Source of the DNA: Sesamum alatum
Taxonomy: Eukaryota; Streptophyta; Magnoliopsida; Lamiales; Pedaliaceae
DNA: 64,000 nt
Assembly: GCA_034509735.1 (NCBI GenBank)
Contig: JACGWO010000005.1
Coordinates: 36,052,479 to 36,116,478 of the forward strand
Reading direction: 5' to 3'
Shown here: piece by piece, positions 24,392 to 36,768 of the stretch
How the letters are laid out: every line of letters starts with the position of its first letter
Numbering within the stretch: position 1 is the first letter of the stretch
The notes under the pieces: model-generated
Seen by the model: only the letters and a program-made list of their open reading frames with translations
Database searches by the model: none
Told to the model about the DNA's origin: nothing
Program-made: the position numbers and the translations under genes

Positions 24392-24906
24392 GGTATAATT
24401 ACACTCCCCTCTCCTGTGGTTTGGAAAATTACATTTAGTACTGTTGAAGTTTGTTGCTGTCTAACAAATAGGTCCCTCTGTTAGTTAAAATGTACTGAAT
24501 TTGTTGAAATTAACAAAAAAATTAAATAAAAATTGATATTTACCCTCGATTGACTTATTAATGACTTAATGGTGGCCAAACAAATCTTTTATGACTAAAT
24601 TACTCTTATAACTGTGGAAATATACATCCTCTCACGCATTAACGTGTGATAATATATAGGGGTAGTCTGGTCATAAAAAGATTCGTTTGCCCTACAATAA
24701 GTCAGTAATAAGTCAATCAATGACAAATCTCACCTTTAATTCAATTTTTTTTTGGTAATATCATCAAATTCGGTGAATTTTGACTAATGGATGGGGCCCT
24801 TTATTAGATAGAAGCAAACCTCAGGGATAGTAGATGTAATTTTTCAAACCACAGGGGGTGTATGTGTAATTATACCAAACCTCAGAGGAGGGGAGTAAAT
24901 TATCCC
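24392..24906. mobile_element. Mutator-type miniature element, imperfect flanks
   Basis: The left end GGTATAATTACACTCCCCTC is mirrored by the right end GAGGGGAGTAAATTATCCC. The inner phrases ('aaaattacatttagta', 'ggggccctttattagata') match 27953-28739. The flanks TTTATTTAA and TTTGTTTAT agree at 7 of 9 positions. Confidence 0.65.
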
Positions 24907-25086
24907 TTTGTTTATTTACAGAGACACTAATTAATATGTTGGACTAAATATAATAACATTATCATGTGCAACATGATATCAAATAAAAATTTAATATAAT
25001 ATGCATAATATTTTGAAGTGTAAATTTATTAATTATATTGAAGCTCCAAGAGCGGTCGAAACAAAGGGTATATGATAACAGTGCAG

Positions 25087-25321
25087 TAGGCCTGTCAATG
25101 AGCTGGCAACACCCAGACCCAAATCATTAATAATAACTTGGGTAACACCAGATTCAATGGGTAAGATCGAAATCGAATCCAGACATTTTGGGTATAATTT
25201 AAGTAAGATCCATGAAAATTAATTTATTGGGTAGAGTCTGAATAAGATCTATGTTTAATCATTACGGATATTTACTCGAATTTGAGCTGGGTACGATATT
25301 ACCTGCTCATTGATATGCCTA
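25087..25321. mobile_element. hAT-like miniature element
   Basis: TAGGCCTGTCAATGAGC at the left pairs with the reverse of the right end, TAGGCATATCAATGAGC (14 of 17 match). The interior has no gene. A clean 8-bp duplication is not visible, so the class is inferred from the style of the ends. Confidence 0.5.
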
Positions 25322-26802
25322 TATTGCAACAATAGGAATTCTTGCTGCAATAATCCCCACAAGTTTCTGCAAATTTATTATGAGGAAAAAAAAAAAAAGA
25401 GTGTGATTCTTCTTTTATTATAAAAAAATTGGGTACTTTTCGACTTCGATCACTACTGCACATTGATTATCTTCGAAATTATGCTGTCATTTATAGGGGT
25501 ATAAATTTACAGATTAAACATCAACACGGCCTAACATCGGTAGAATAAATTGACTTACAATCATTTGATTGAAGTAATTTGTTCTTACTAATTGAACCGA
25601 TAATTATTGTGACAGGTGTCAGAGAAATTCAGAAACGAAAATATAGGAAGATTAAGAGAAATTCCAATGACGTGCGAAGCTAAAGTCATAAAATGAAAAT
25701 GACATCCCGCCAACTCACGTCCACGAATTCTAACATGCAAGATCGAAAATGATATGATCGGCTAATATATAAGGTAAACGTTTATAAATTGTTTTATATT
25801 ATTATTTTAATTTATAAAAATATTAATTTTATATATTATACGTAAGTATAAATAAAATATACATGTACTTTTTCATATATGTATAAATATATTTTATGTA
25901 AGTATTATAAAATAAATAAAGGATATTAAAAAAATGGGGTCTAGGTTGGCTCCAGCCCGAAACACTAAGATCGGGACTCGCCCTGAGACCCAGTTATGAG
26001 TTCAAAATTCACCCAAAATGGAGTGAGTCCGAGTTAGATCAATCCTAACCTAGAGAGAGTTCTACCAATTACAGATTAACCGGTTTTGAGATGTTGCTCA
26101 AATTTTTATTTTTGATAGAATCCAACTTGAACCTACTTAATATTTTTGCATTTATTTTTTTATTTTTTCAAAAAGTATATATTTTTATATTTTTAAAATT
26201 ATATAATACGTTTAATGTACAGGTTTAATGAGACCTTTGAGGATTAATTGAGGCTTGAGTTATGGCAAACACTTTGGTTTAAAACCATTTATGTACTTTT
26301 AATTAATTTTTTATTTATAATTAGCTTATTAATTGCTAAGTATATTTCTAATATAGAACTAAAAATGAACTCGTTATAAAAGTATAACATTTTCTGCTCT
26401 ATATGGATAAAGATCAATATTTAAAAATTTGATAATTTGACATAAATAACATATGTTATATTGATATTTCATTGAAATATCTCAGAGTAAGGATTATAGA
26501 TATTATTTGGTGAATTATCACTATCAAATTACATATGTGGAACGTTTAGGAAAAGATTACAATAGCTTAAAATAGGAAGTAGCTAGCTAGGCCCCTAATA
26601 GTAGACACTTGATTTTTTTTTTTAATTGTCCCGTTTCAGGGGTTTAATTCTCGAATCTTTTATCACACTTTAGTGTTATATTAATACGTTTATAATATAT
26701 ATTTTATTTATAAATTATAACTTAATTTATTTATATTTTAAATATTCAAAAAAAGGCACATATCAATCATATATCAGTATAACATCAAAACATGATAGAA
26801 GA
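25322..26802. other. Gene-free stretch
   Basis: No gene supported. Contains an A run near 25385-25398, a GC-richer 60-bp patch at 25935-26060 ('ggctccagcccgaaacac' style, like the ends of hAT elements), and otherwise AT-rich sequence. Confidence 0.45.
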
Positions 26803-27026
26803 CACTGTAAGAAAATGGTTTAACAGTTATAAAAAATTTGATGTTGAAATCAATTTCGTGCTAATTATTCAGTAAAATTCTCGTTGTTAATTTACACTAT
26901 TTAACATATATATAATCATGCTAAATTCGTTAGTAAGTAAATTTTTTATATTAAATAATTCAGATTAATAATAAAAATTTTACTTACTAATTTGCTCGAC
27001 GTTAATTTTTTTCATAACTATTTTAG
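26803..27026. mobile_element. CACTA-type miniature element, second family, right end worn
   Basis: The left end CACTGTAAGAAAATGG is close to CACTACAAGAAAA. The interior 'atgctaaattcgttagtaagtaaattttttatattaaataat...tttacttactaatttgctcg' matches 58395-58558, whose right end is a proper CTTGTAGTG. The right end here is decayed against the next element. Confidence 0.5.
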
Positions 27027-27451
27027 CCACCATCCCTAAGGTTTGGCGTAATTACAATATCCCCTTGTTGTTTGAGAAATTACAAATACCCCCAAGGTTT
27101 GTAATTTTTAATCAAAGGCCTAAAATTAACCATTTTGCCCTTGATTCTTTTTTTAAATTGTAGAAAAATTATTCGAGGCAAATTACATTCTTGTTCATCT
27201 GTGTAAAAAAAACACTTAAAAAACATCTCTCTGCGCATTGTAATATAAAAATACTCAAAAAAGTTTAAGAATTAAATAAAAAACAATCAATTTGCATAAG
27301 GGCATTTTGATCAGTTCACCCACAACATTGGATGAAAATGAATTATTTATTAGATGATTATAAATTTTATGAAAATATTTATAATTTCTCAAAGAATGAG
27401 ATGATATTTATAACTATGTAAAATTTTACGAAAAGTAATTATAATTTACCC
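27027..27451. mobile_element. Mutator-type miniature element, left tip missing
   Basis: It follows the 40466-40892 family, in the opposite orientation, from 'ccctaaggtttggcgtaattac' to the terminus ATAATTTACCC. The left tip is lost at the junction with the CACTA-type relic. Confidence 0.65.
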
Positions 27452-27952
27452 TAAAATTAATAAATAAAGACCTTCTTATCTTTGGGAGGAAGGAGGTAGG
27501 AAATTGAACATGTCACATTATATGATTTGCCAATTTGGTAAGCCCTTTTCAGTGACATGATGTGTGTTCAGAAAAGACATGCAAACTTTTGTCTCATACG
27601 ATGAGATAGTAGTGATCCCAGAAAACTTGAGACACTGTCTGAAAATGGGCTTTCCTTGAAATTTCTGTGGAAAAATAAAAAAATAAAAAATTCAAGTTTC
27701 AATTTTGACAGGTAGCAAATGGGCAACTCACACTTATTACATGAGCAAGTGCCTGTCATTCTATAGCATCCGTTGTTTCGGGAGAGGATTTTCAGACTTC
27801 AAATTAGCCTCTTACTTCTTCTGATGACCCCCTTTTTAAAATCATTTTCCTTTCAGAATTTCAAGGGGGGCGTGTATTTGGACTTTGCACACTACATCAA
27901 ATCCCACTCCTAATAATTGCGTCATCCAATTCTCGTGAGCATATAAAAAAAA

Positions 27953-28739
27953 AAATTATACTTTCATCTTCTAAAGTTTGGTATAATTACATGTAAATTC
28001 TTTATAGTTTGAAAAATTACACATAGTACTCTTGATTATAAAAGATGTTAAAACCCCCTAACAAAAGTAATAAATTTATCTTTGTACCCATAATAAATAG
28101 CTAAAAAACATTAAAAAGAAACATGAAAATTAAAAAACTAAAAATACAAAATTACCCAATATATATAAAAATTGATTGAAATGAACAAACGCCTTAGACT
28201 AAAAAGACAAAACTATAGGAAATATTTTTTGCTATTATTAAAATTCACAAGGATGTAAATACTATATTTATTTTTATCACAGTGATATTGAGTTATCATA
28301 ATATGTCTTCTAGAATATTTAGTTAAATTACATAATATAGTATATATATAGTTTTATAGTGTGTTTATATGTTAAGAGCTAAATTTATTTACATTATTTA
28401 CTCTTATAGTGTGTTTATATGTTTGAATATATTCCATTATTTACTCTTGTATTTTAATTTAATTATATATAAGTACAACTCACATGCATAAGTGTGAGAA
28501 ATGTATAAAGATAGTTTGGTCAAAAAATATTTATTTGACCTACAATAAGTTAACCAAGGGCAAAAATGAATTTCATTCAATTTTTTGGCTAATGTCAGCG
28601 AATTTTGTCAATTTTATTAATTGAAGGATTTATTTGTTGGATGAAAATAAAAGTAAGGGTACTAGGTGTAATTTCACAAACCACAGGGGGTCCACGTGTA
28701 ATTACACCAAACCTCGAGGGAGGGGAGTGTAATTATCCC
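27953..28739. mobile_element. Mutator-type element, about 790 bp, worn left end
   Basis: The right end GGGGAGTGTAATTATCCC is clean. The left end is reduced to 'aaattatactttcatc'. The flanks both contain TAAAAAAAA (27944-27952 and 28740-28748), a low-complexity 9-bp duplication. It shares inner phrases with 24392-24906. Confidence 0.6.
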
Positions 28740-28809
28740 TAAAAAAAATATGGTATAAAATAAAGAGAAAAAAAATTGTGTGAAAAAATAACAAGTTAGT
28801 GATAATACT

Positions 28810-29125
28810 GATAGGGTCAAAAATAGATCAAATTGTTCGATACTCGATTGAAATGGATCGATAACAGTTTGTTTGAACTCGATTTTTTAAACTTGAATAA
28901 AAATTTTGTTCGGTAAAGTATCGAGCTCGGCTCGAGCGATTTGATTAGTGCAGAAATAATATAATATACTTATAATATTTAATTATTCAAGCTCGAGTCG
29001 TGTTTGATCCATTAAAGCTCATTTGAGCTCGATTAGATAAATAATCAAACGTAAAGTTTGAACATCGATAATAATTTAAACAAGCTTGAACAATAATGTA
29101 CTCAACTCGACTCGAATTATTACAC
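28810..29125 (-). mobile_element. 'Cgagctcgaat' miniature repeat, copy 2 (inverted)
   Basis: It is the reverse orientation of the repeat at 5485-5730 and 32724-33045: 'cgagctcggctcgagcgatttgattagtgcagaaataat', then 'caagctcgagtcgtgtttgatccattaaagctcatttgagctcgatt'. The class is probably hAT-derived; no gene is present. Confidence 0.5.
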
Positions 29126-29470
29126 CATAATATACATGTGCGTCATGATAACCCATATGACTATTTTTTCTGTCATTATTGTTAGTGACAAAGTTTATAC
29201 AACACTTGTTAATTCTAAACATATGAAAATTGTTATTACTACGAAATAAAAATTCTTATTACTTGAAATATGTAAGCAACGACAATATAATATCGTCATT
29301 TGATTTTTATGCTAACGTTCTCTCTTTTCTGCAGCAGTATACATGCACTACGAAAAATAATAACATAAAATTAAAAAAATAAGTGATAATAATGTAAAAC
29401 CTTATCATTAATAATATAACTAAATATTAATAATACTATTATAATTACTGATATGAATTTTCTCTAATAA

Positions 29471-29475
29471 TGGTA

Positions 29476-29512
<37 letters not shown>
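29471..29512. repeat. (ATT)n microsatellite
   Basis: About 13 consecutive ATT triplets. Confidence 0.9.
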
Positions 29513-29513
<1 letters not shown>

Positions 29514-29644
29514 AAATAAGTGACAGAGCATAATTAAGTGAGACACACCGAAAGAGTGCTCTCACTTAATAATAAAGTTTATATACATATATATTTAAAG
29601 AGAGTATTTTTGTTGATATTTTCACCAATTGCATTTAACTTAAA

Positions 29645-30132
29645 AGGTTTATTATAATTTTCGTTCAATAATTATAGGTATTTGGCGTTTTGGTCCTTTA
29701 AGTTTCTAGGGTAGCAAAATAGTTCTTTAACTTTTCAGTTAATTGCAATTTTCATCCTGTAATTATAGGTATTTGGCGTTTTCGTCCATTGTGTTTCTAG
29801 GGTAGCAAAATAGTCCTTTAACTTTTCAATTTTCGTGATTTTCGTCCTCTGGTCGTTGGATTTTTTAAAACTTGCCGTAATAATGGCATGCGATGAGGTT
29901 GATTGTCTTCTTGAGTGATACCACATTCAGGCATTGCCCCTTCTTCCGGCGAGTTTAAAAGCCTCACGTGTGAATCGCGTGCCATTATTCCGGCGAGTTT
30001 TAAAAAATCTGGTGGCCAGAGGACGAAAATCATGAAAATTAAAAAGTTAAAGGACTAATTTACTACCCTATAAACTTAAAAGACCAAAACACCAAATACC
30101 TATAATTACAGGACGAAAATTACAATTAACCC
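29645..30132. mobile_element. Mutator-type miniature element with doubled left terminus
   Basis: Both flanks read TAACTTAAA exactly (29636-29644 and 30133-30141). The right end reversed is GGGTTAATTGTAATTTTCGT. The left outer end is AGGTTTATTATAATTTTCGT. A second copy of the same left end, followed by the same 'aattataggtatttggcgtttt' and 'ctagggtagcaaaatag' phrases, begins at about 29741, so the left arm is tandemly doubled (offset about 95 bp). Confidence 0.85.
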
Positions 30133-30330
30133 TAACTTAAAACTAGCGATGAAGATTGATTCTTTTTCAGTAAAGTCGTTATCTTTGCCCGTGCGATTTA
30201 GAGCTGCGTCAATTTAGCAGCAATACACGATTATCCATAATTAGTTCACATGAAACTCGAAACCCAGAAATACATAGCACATCGAGATTAAACACGCAAC
30301 TACAACTGATCGATTGCCATATCAGTTTTG

Positions 30331-31000
30331 GGGGAAATAATATTTTGGGATAATTATATTTCTACCCTCTAACATATGATTTATTTATACAAATTATCCG
30401 TTTTTTTAGGATATACACCCACAAGAAATATCAATATTATTTACACAGATCATTCATATTTTTTAAAAATTACACACACCACCCCAAAAAACGTCAAAAT
30501 CACTACACAAGCTATCACTGTTTTTTTGCTATCAGGGATGGTTTCTGTAATTTGCAAAAAGTAGGGGTGGTTGTGGAAACAAGCTGAAGGTTAGGGGGTG
30601 TAAATATAATTATCCCTAATATTTTTTTCCCTAATTTATGGTATTTCCATTTATGGTTCTATTAATACAGAATTATCACTTTTGGTCCGGTAACTTTCAA
30701 AAAATAGTATTTTGGTCTCATGACACCTTTTACTCTAGATATTTAGTGAAAATAATTATGTGGTCGTTGAGTGCATGAGACCAACTATACTACTTTCTGA
30801 AAATTATGGTACCAAAAGTGAGTAAAAAAAATATAAAGGTCCCGACACGTGGCATTTTCTGTTAAAATATCTCACGGAAAGATGATATAGGACCAAAAAT
30901 GATACATTTTAAAAGTTACAGGACCAAAAATAACAATCTGTAATCAATACGACCAAAAAGTGAAAAACCCCTAAGTTTTGGGACCAAGTGTTATTTCCCC
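30331..31000. mobile_element. Mutator-type element split by a second one
   Basis: The right end, reversed, reads GGGGAAATAACACTTGGTCC. The left start GGGGAAATAATATTTT (30331-30346) is broken off by the insertion at 30347-30616 and resumes as TAATATTTTTTTCCC. Inner arms mirror each other ('tcacttttggtccggtaactttcaaaa' against 'ttttaaaagttacaggaccaaaaata'). No target duplication of the outer element could be fixed. Confidence 0.65.
30347..30616. mobile_element. Mutator-type miniature element, exact 9-bp duplication
   Basis: GGGATAATTATATTTCTACC at the left and, reversed, GGGATAATTATATTTACACC at the right. Both flanks are TAATATTTT (30338-30346 and 30617-30625). The site lies inside the left tip of the element at 30331-31000. 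Confidence 0.85.
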
Positions 31001-31417
31001 TATGTCTTATATTTAGATAACGATGATACGATAGATGTGTCATACGTTACACAGTTTAACCTATAAAATTTAAAGTTTCATCCTCTTTATTTGTTTTTAG
31101 GTAGAGGTTTTGGCGTTTGAATATGACAAATTTGGAATATATTATATAGAGGATATTTTTCTGGGAAGTAATTGTTTTTAATCATAGTTATATTTCATGT
31201 TGCGATCAATCTATTCACAAGTAATTCTTGCATTTATTGGGCTCGCAGGCCTGAGACGTGACAAAATTCTCCTCTGCTAATCATAGACATTAATTGTAAT
31301 ATTAAGTACATCCACTACATTTTGTAATAGTAGTTAATATTTATCTTATGCTAGTTAAGCACACTCAATTCATATGTCTAATTTAATTTTTTTCTTGTAT
31401 TTATGTAATTAAAATGT

Positions 31418-31633
31418 TGCAATAAGTTCGAGGTCATGAGTTCAAATCCCACCAAACGTGTGTATTTGTGTTATTAATATAAATTTATTATTATTGTAAT
31501 GGATATTTGTCCCACTTGACATGAATTTATTACAATATCAATTTATTGTAATATAAGTTTATCAATTCAATCGATGTATTTATCAGTTTATTAACATTAA
31601 TGAATTATAATCACCGTTTATATTAAAAAAAAT
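31418..31633 (+). mobile_element. tRNA-derived SINE, 5'-worn
   Basis: A B-box-like GAGTTCAAATCCC lies at about 31438-31450, followed by an AT-rich body with 'atttgtcccacttgacatg' and an A8 tail ending about 31633. The A-box region is not recognisable. Confidence 0.4.
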
Positions 31634-31992
31634 TGTAGTTTTTCGATCCTACTCTAATGTGAGTACTATAATCAAATTGCTCAAAATGGCTAAAATGCCC
31701 CCAGTACTCTCAAATAGTGAGAGTGCACAGACTTTTCACCCGAGCTGGTCCAACCCAAATCTGACTCGATGATGTACGATTTAGCCACTTCCTACAAATA
31801 CATAGTTCCAAAATGCCCTAACACTATTTTTACTGCATTTAATACTTCTGAGTTATTTTGCGTATCAATTTCACTGACTTAAGTACCGAATGACTATAAT
31901 TAGGACCTTCAGTGTTGTTCTTACAAACCTTTATGAACACACATATATTTGTTTTAGCTCATTGACCTAAGACCGAAAAACGGGCCAACACT

Positions 31993-32296
31993 CACTACAA
32001 AAAATATAATATTTGACTATGGTTAATTGCTATGATTAATACTAAATAGCCGTAGCAAATAGTCATTAATCACGGCCTCGCAATGGATGTCGGTCGTGGT
32101 TTTTACGAGGGTGGCGAAAACATTTGCCATGGCTAATGTTTTTTACCACGACTTTTAGCTGTGGCAAATAAGATTTTCATGGTAAAAAAGCTGGTTTTTG
32201 CATTGGTTTTATTTAACCGTAGTTAATAATAGTTATCCACTACGGTTTTTAGCCATAGTCGTTAAAAATGTAGCTAATAGTAATTTTTTTCTAGTG
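31993..32296. mobile_element. CACTA-type miniature element
   Basis: It starts CACTACAAAAAATATAATAT and ends TTTTTTTCTAGTG. The flanks are ACT on both sides, the 3-bp duplication of CACTA elements. The interior is a long fold-back built of 'accatgg / ccatggtt'-like motifs ('gactatggttaattgctatg' against 'ttaatagttatccactacgg'). It belongs to one family with 33173, 35656, 39596, 44590 and the fragment at 42907. Confidence 0.85.
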
Positions 32297-32723
32297 ACTT
32301 CTACCTACCCTTAAATTGATCCTCAGATCAAACTCTATTATTATTTCCCATTTGGTAAAATTTTAACTAAAAAATTTAATATTTGAGTTCGAGTATATTT
32401 ATGTAGCACTTCTTATTTGAAACATGTACGTCAAATACATGTTTCTTATCATCATCTGAGACTTTCGTAAACTTGTGCAGCTCAAACAAGAAACCTCTTC
32501 GTCATGTGTTTGGGTTGAAGAAATGTCATAAAATAATTAAAAAAGAATGAACGATAATCATTAATCGCTACTAGTTAAAGATATTCAAGTTGATGCGACT
32601 TTCCTAGAATCACATATGTATGACGTGTTTACCAAACTTTATCCTTTAGATGGTCCAAATATTCTCGCCGCAAAAATGCGCTTTTGCATTCAAATTTAAC
32701 TGTATAATACCAATGCCGTAAAT

Positions 32724-33045
32724 GCTTCGAGTCGAATCGAATATATTATTAGTTACATTTATTTTTATTATTATCGAGTTTGAAATATTGCATTTGTATT
32801 TAGTTTGATCATTAATCTATTTGAGTGCAAATGAGTTTTAATTGGATCAAACATGAATCAAATTCAAGTAATTTGATAGTATATTTTGTTATTTTTGCAC
32901 TAATTGAATCGAGTTTGATTCGACGTATCGAACAAATTTTTTTGTTCAAGTCAAGTTTGTTAAATTTAACAAATCAAATTCAAGCAAACTTTTGTAGATC
33001 GATTTCAACAGAGTATTGAGTAATTTGAATTCTTTTTCACCCCTT
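32724..33045 (+). mobile_element. 'Cgagctcgaat' miniature repeat, copy 3
   Basis: Shares 'tgagttttaattg(g/a)atcaaacatgaatcaa' and 'aaatttaacaaat...aattcaa' with 5485-5730 in the same orientation. No gene. Probably hAT-derived, by inference. Confidence 0.5.
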
Positions 33046-33172
33046 ATAATAATTGGAAAGATGAATTATTTTTTCCTTTATTTTGGGGCATAAAAATAGA
33101 ATAATGTAACCTTTGCTTATAAATACATATCACAGAAATTTTAACTCAAGAGAAACAAAAAAGAAATACATA

Positions 33173-33443
33173 CACAACAAGAAAATTGATTATTCACTAC
33201 AGTTTAAAAATCATAGTAAATCAATACCACCTATGACGGCCAGACAAAATTGATGAGAAAACTTAATTTTGACTGCGGTTAATCAACATTTCCCATAGTT
33301 TTACCTCTAGTCAAAATATTTTGGCAGAAACAACGATTAATATATAGCCGTTGCACAACCATGATTAATTAGTATTCATTACAATTTTTTTTACCTTCTA
33401 AACATGATATTAACCATAATAAAAAATTATATTTCTTCTAGTG
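33173..33443. mobile_element. CACTA-type miniature element
   Basis: It starts CACAACAAGAAAATTG (one change from CACTACAAG) and ends TTTCTTCTAGTG. ATA flanks both sides. The interior is of the same fold-back family as 31993-32296. Confidence 0.8.
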
Positions 33444-34513
33444 ATATTAGATAACATAAGGGAATTTTGAATGAAATTTGGAGACGAGAGAATTTAAAGA
33501 ACTCAAAAATTTGCAAAATATATATATTTTTTTAATTTCTAGATATCGGTACAAAAAAATAAGTTCCTCCAAAATTTAAATGAAAATATTCTAACTTAAA
33601 TCGACTAAGAGTAACGGAATTAAAAGGGCAATTTGTCCATAAAAAAAGGAAGAACGAAAATCATTAAATCACCACCTAACTAACATAAACAATCGGAATT
33701 ATCGTTTGAATGTTCCATGGTTTTGAAAAATCAAAAACCGTTTACGATAAATTAAAAAGAAAAATTAATGGTTGCAATTTTTTTCGGGCTAGTCAAAGTG
33801 AAACGTGCTGTTGAAATGATCATAGTACTGTTGATTATATTATAAAAGAAATAATATGAATTTGGATTTCGAATGTGTGTAGGATTTTAGTTCATCTAGA
33901 CCTGACTTTTGAGGTAATAAATCTTACAGGTGCACCTTAACTAGTAGTCTTGAAATTGAATTTGGTCGTGGCGTGCTGAGCTATCCTCAATTCCTTGTCT
34001 ATTTATGTCAGCTCACCACTAGTTTGAAGTTTCCTATTTTTAGGGTAATCACAATTAATTCTCATTCTTTGAAATACATATAGAACCTACTCATAATCGG
34101 ATCATGTTTTTTTTTTTTTAAATTATATTCCATCGTCCATTCCATTCAACGTATACATGTCATATATATAAATTTTTTTCTTAAATAAAATACATGATGT
34201 CATCTTTATATATGTACAGTGTGTGTTGAATGGAATAGAAAATAAAATAGAACTTGTAACGAAAAAATCCAGTCCAACTCACGAGTATGTACATATATAG
34301 ATAAACATTTGATCGGTGTTTAATCAAGGAATTAGGTTTGTTTAGGCCTAATTAATTACATGACAAGTATATTAGTTCAAATTTGAATAGATTCGCTTCA
34401 AATTAGAATTTTCCCGATTAGGTTGTCATCAAGTTTACGGGCCGTGTCTCTAATTGAATTACTTGCAACGTGTCACGTATATTTTCGCACCGACATATGA
34501 TCGGACAAAAAGG

Positions 34514-34544
<31 letters not shown>

Positions 34545-35063
34545 CTATTCGTATGGAATTAGTTGGAGAGTACCAGTGATGATTATAGAGGATAATAACA
34601 CAGGAGAATTGAAATTGGGACAGCATTGTCTGAATATCTCATTCGAATAATTCACTGAAACTTGTTACTGTTATCTCATTTATTTCGTGCTTGTCTGAAG
34701 CAGCAACATCATAATCAGCTTTTGAATAAAGTCCAATTCTTTCTCAAGAGTGGGATCAGCTGTTCAACTGATTTTGAGGACGTTTGAGGGGAAAATGCAT
34801 GCATTGAGCTGTGTGTAAAGGGTTGAGGGATTCAAGGACGAAGCAAGAGTCTCGTTTTAGCTATTTAACGTTGTCAATGTCTTTTCCTAAAAGAAGTGAA
34901 AACTAAAAGCACATGAGTCATGCCAACAGGTTATATATACAGTCCATGATCTATAAATTCACTACTCCTAAGATACTCAATGATGAAACTTTTGACGTAC
35001 CAAAAATGTTGGGAGAATTTTGTGGGTTGTGTTTGGATCAAATAATTGGGGATTTTTTTTTTT
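33444..35063. other. Gene-free stretch upstream of the ERF neighbourhood
   Basis: AT-rich with (TA)n at about 34515-34540 and an A/T-rich patch near 34110. No gene, RNA box or terminal repeat pair that I can support. Distal control elements of the ERF gene could lie here, but nothing in the sequence shows it. Confidence 0.4.
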
Positions 35064-35424
35064 ATTAGTCGTCGTTGCACGTGGTTCTCGTGAGCACAAA
35101 AAATAATCGCCGTGTGATATGAACAGAGGGAGGAGAAAGAAAGAAGTTCGTAAGAAGAAAGAAAGAAAGAAACGTGGAATGACGTGAAACGGAAAAAATA
35201 AATTGTAATTGGGTTTATTAAAATTATGAAAATTTGTGAGAAAAAGAAAAGTGGAGTAGTGTGTTGAGAGAAAAATAAATAAATTGTAATTGTAATATTG
35301 TTAAAATCCATTGAAATTACTATTCTGATCAATTTTTTTAAGGGAAAAAATGTAGTAGAGGGTATATCTGGATATTTAAAAATTAGTACAATAAAAGAAT
35401 TTTCTTTTATAATATTATTATAGA
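35064..35424 (-). mobile_element. Small non-autonomous Helitron, second family
   Basis: On the minus strand it starts after an A with TCTATAATAATATTATAAAA and ends GTGCAACGACGACTAA followed by T, matching TC...CTRR|T. A hairpin-like CACGAGAACCACGTG precedes the end. It is related to 44070-44346, which shares 'gtcgttgcacg(t/c)ggt(t/c)ctc' and 'gtggagtagtg(t/g)gttgagag'. The long minus-strand frame across it (34931-35461) reads through the repeat and is not a gene. Confidence 0.7.
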
Positions 35425-35655
35425 TAATTGTTTGGATAAGTAAATTGATTGGGAAGTGCAAGTTCTTTAATAGCCTTTTTTCTTTAATTTATTTTGTTTA
35501 ATTGTAATTTATAATTAATGATGGATTTATAATTTAATTATTTACAATTTATTGTGTTTGAAATCCCTGATATTTTTAATGAGTCTTTGCTAGTTTTAGA
35601 GTGGTAAGGGTGAGACCTCACAACCAAGAAGTTACAGATTCAAGTTACGTGGATG

Positions 35656-35975
35656 TACTAGAAAAAATATAACTCTTGCCTAGGATTTTATTGAATATGG
35701 ACTAAAGCCGTGGTAAATAAATATTATTAACCACGGCCAAACAAAAATCAATGCAAATACTTAACTTATCCACCAGGAAAATGATTTTTGTCATGGTTAT
35801 GAGTCGTGCCAAATGCTTTTCCCATGGCTTTTAGCCATGACAAATACATTAGCCACACTCGTAAAAATCACGGCCATCAACCGTTGTGTGGCCGTGGTTA
35901 TTGATTTTTTTACTACTGTTATTTAGTTTTAACCATGACAATTAGCCATGGTTAATTGTAATATTTCTTCTAGTG
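35656..35975. mobile_element. CACTA-type miniature element inserted in a SINE relic
   Basis: It starts TACTAGAAAAAATATAAC (first base C to T) and ends TTTCTTCTAGTG, with ATG on both sides. The interior is of the same fold-back family. Just upstream, 35595-35652 looks like a SINE head ('gagtggtaagggtgagacctc', then 'gattcaagtta') that the element interrupts. Confidence 0.8.
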
Positions 35976-36170
35976 ATGCGGGGATATAGGTCTAATTTTT
36001 ATAGTAGTATTTTGTTTTTTAGTTTCCTTTAAATATGTTTGTTGATTTAGAAATACCAATGTATTGAATTAGTTTTTGAGTTTGAATATATTATATGATG
36101 ATGAACCGAATCTTATAAAAAATAAATCCCGACATCAATTCCCATCATCAAATTAACATTATCCCCAATA

Positions 36171-36385
36171 AGGTCTAGTCCAATTAGCGAAGCTGAGGCC
36201 CCATAACTATAAGATCAGGAGTTCGAACCCCACCAACATGTGTGGATATTATCCTACTGTAATAGTCTTTTTCATTCTACTTTAACAGTAGTTGTTGATT
36301 AGATATATAATTATATCATATTGATAATTAGTATATAATTATTATAATTATCGATATTTGTTAGTTGTTAAATAGAGATATTATT
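36171..36385 (+). mobile_element. tRNA-derived SINE
   Basis: An A-box-like TAGTCCAATTAGCGAAGC near 36177 and a B-box AGTTCGAACCCC near 36220-36231 are in order and about 35 bp apart. The body continues 'caacatgtgtggatattatcctactgtaatag'. The tail is AT-rich without a clean poly(A). It lies about 700 bp upstream of the ERF start codon. Confidence 0.6.
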
Positions 36386-36768
36386 CACTCCAAATAATCC
36401 CACCTAATTCAAATTAAAATTTACTCAATGAAACAAAACCAAAACAAGAAAAAAGTCCCAACCATTGACTTTTCCGAATGTCTTGTGCCCCAATCAATGT
36501 TCTTCTACATTTCGTCCACATCAAAAAATCGTCACGACTCTTTAAAACGAACTGTCAATAATTAATTTGGCAAATTCTCTCCATTACAGCACACAAGAAT
36601 GCAAGAAATTAAGATCCCTTTACGTCTTGCAAGTAAACAAAAACCGATGCTTAATCATACTTAAGAACCCTAATTTTAAATCCAAAATTAGTGAGAGTGT
36701 GAAAAGAATGTAAGATTAATAATTGGACAAAGGCCAAGAAAGCTGAGCTCTGATACCCTATCGAGTTA

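Noticed and set aside
34931..35461. 176-codon open frame on the minus strand
   Set aside because: It reads across a small Helitron (35064-35424) and flanking AT-rich DNA. Composition is Phe/Ile/Ser-rich as in random AT-rich frames, and a frame at the related element 44070-44346 is not conserved as protein.
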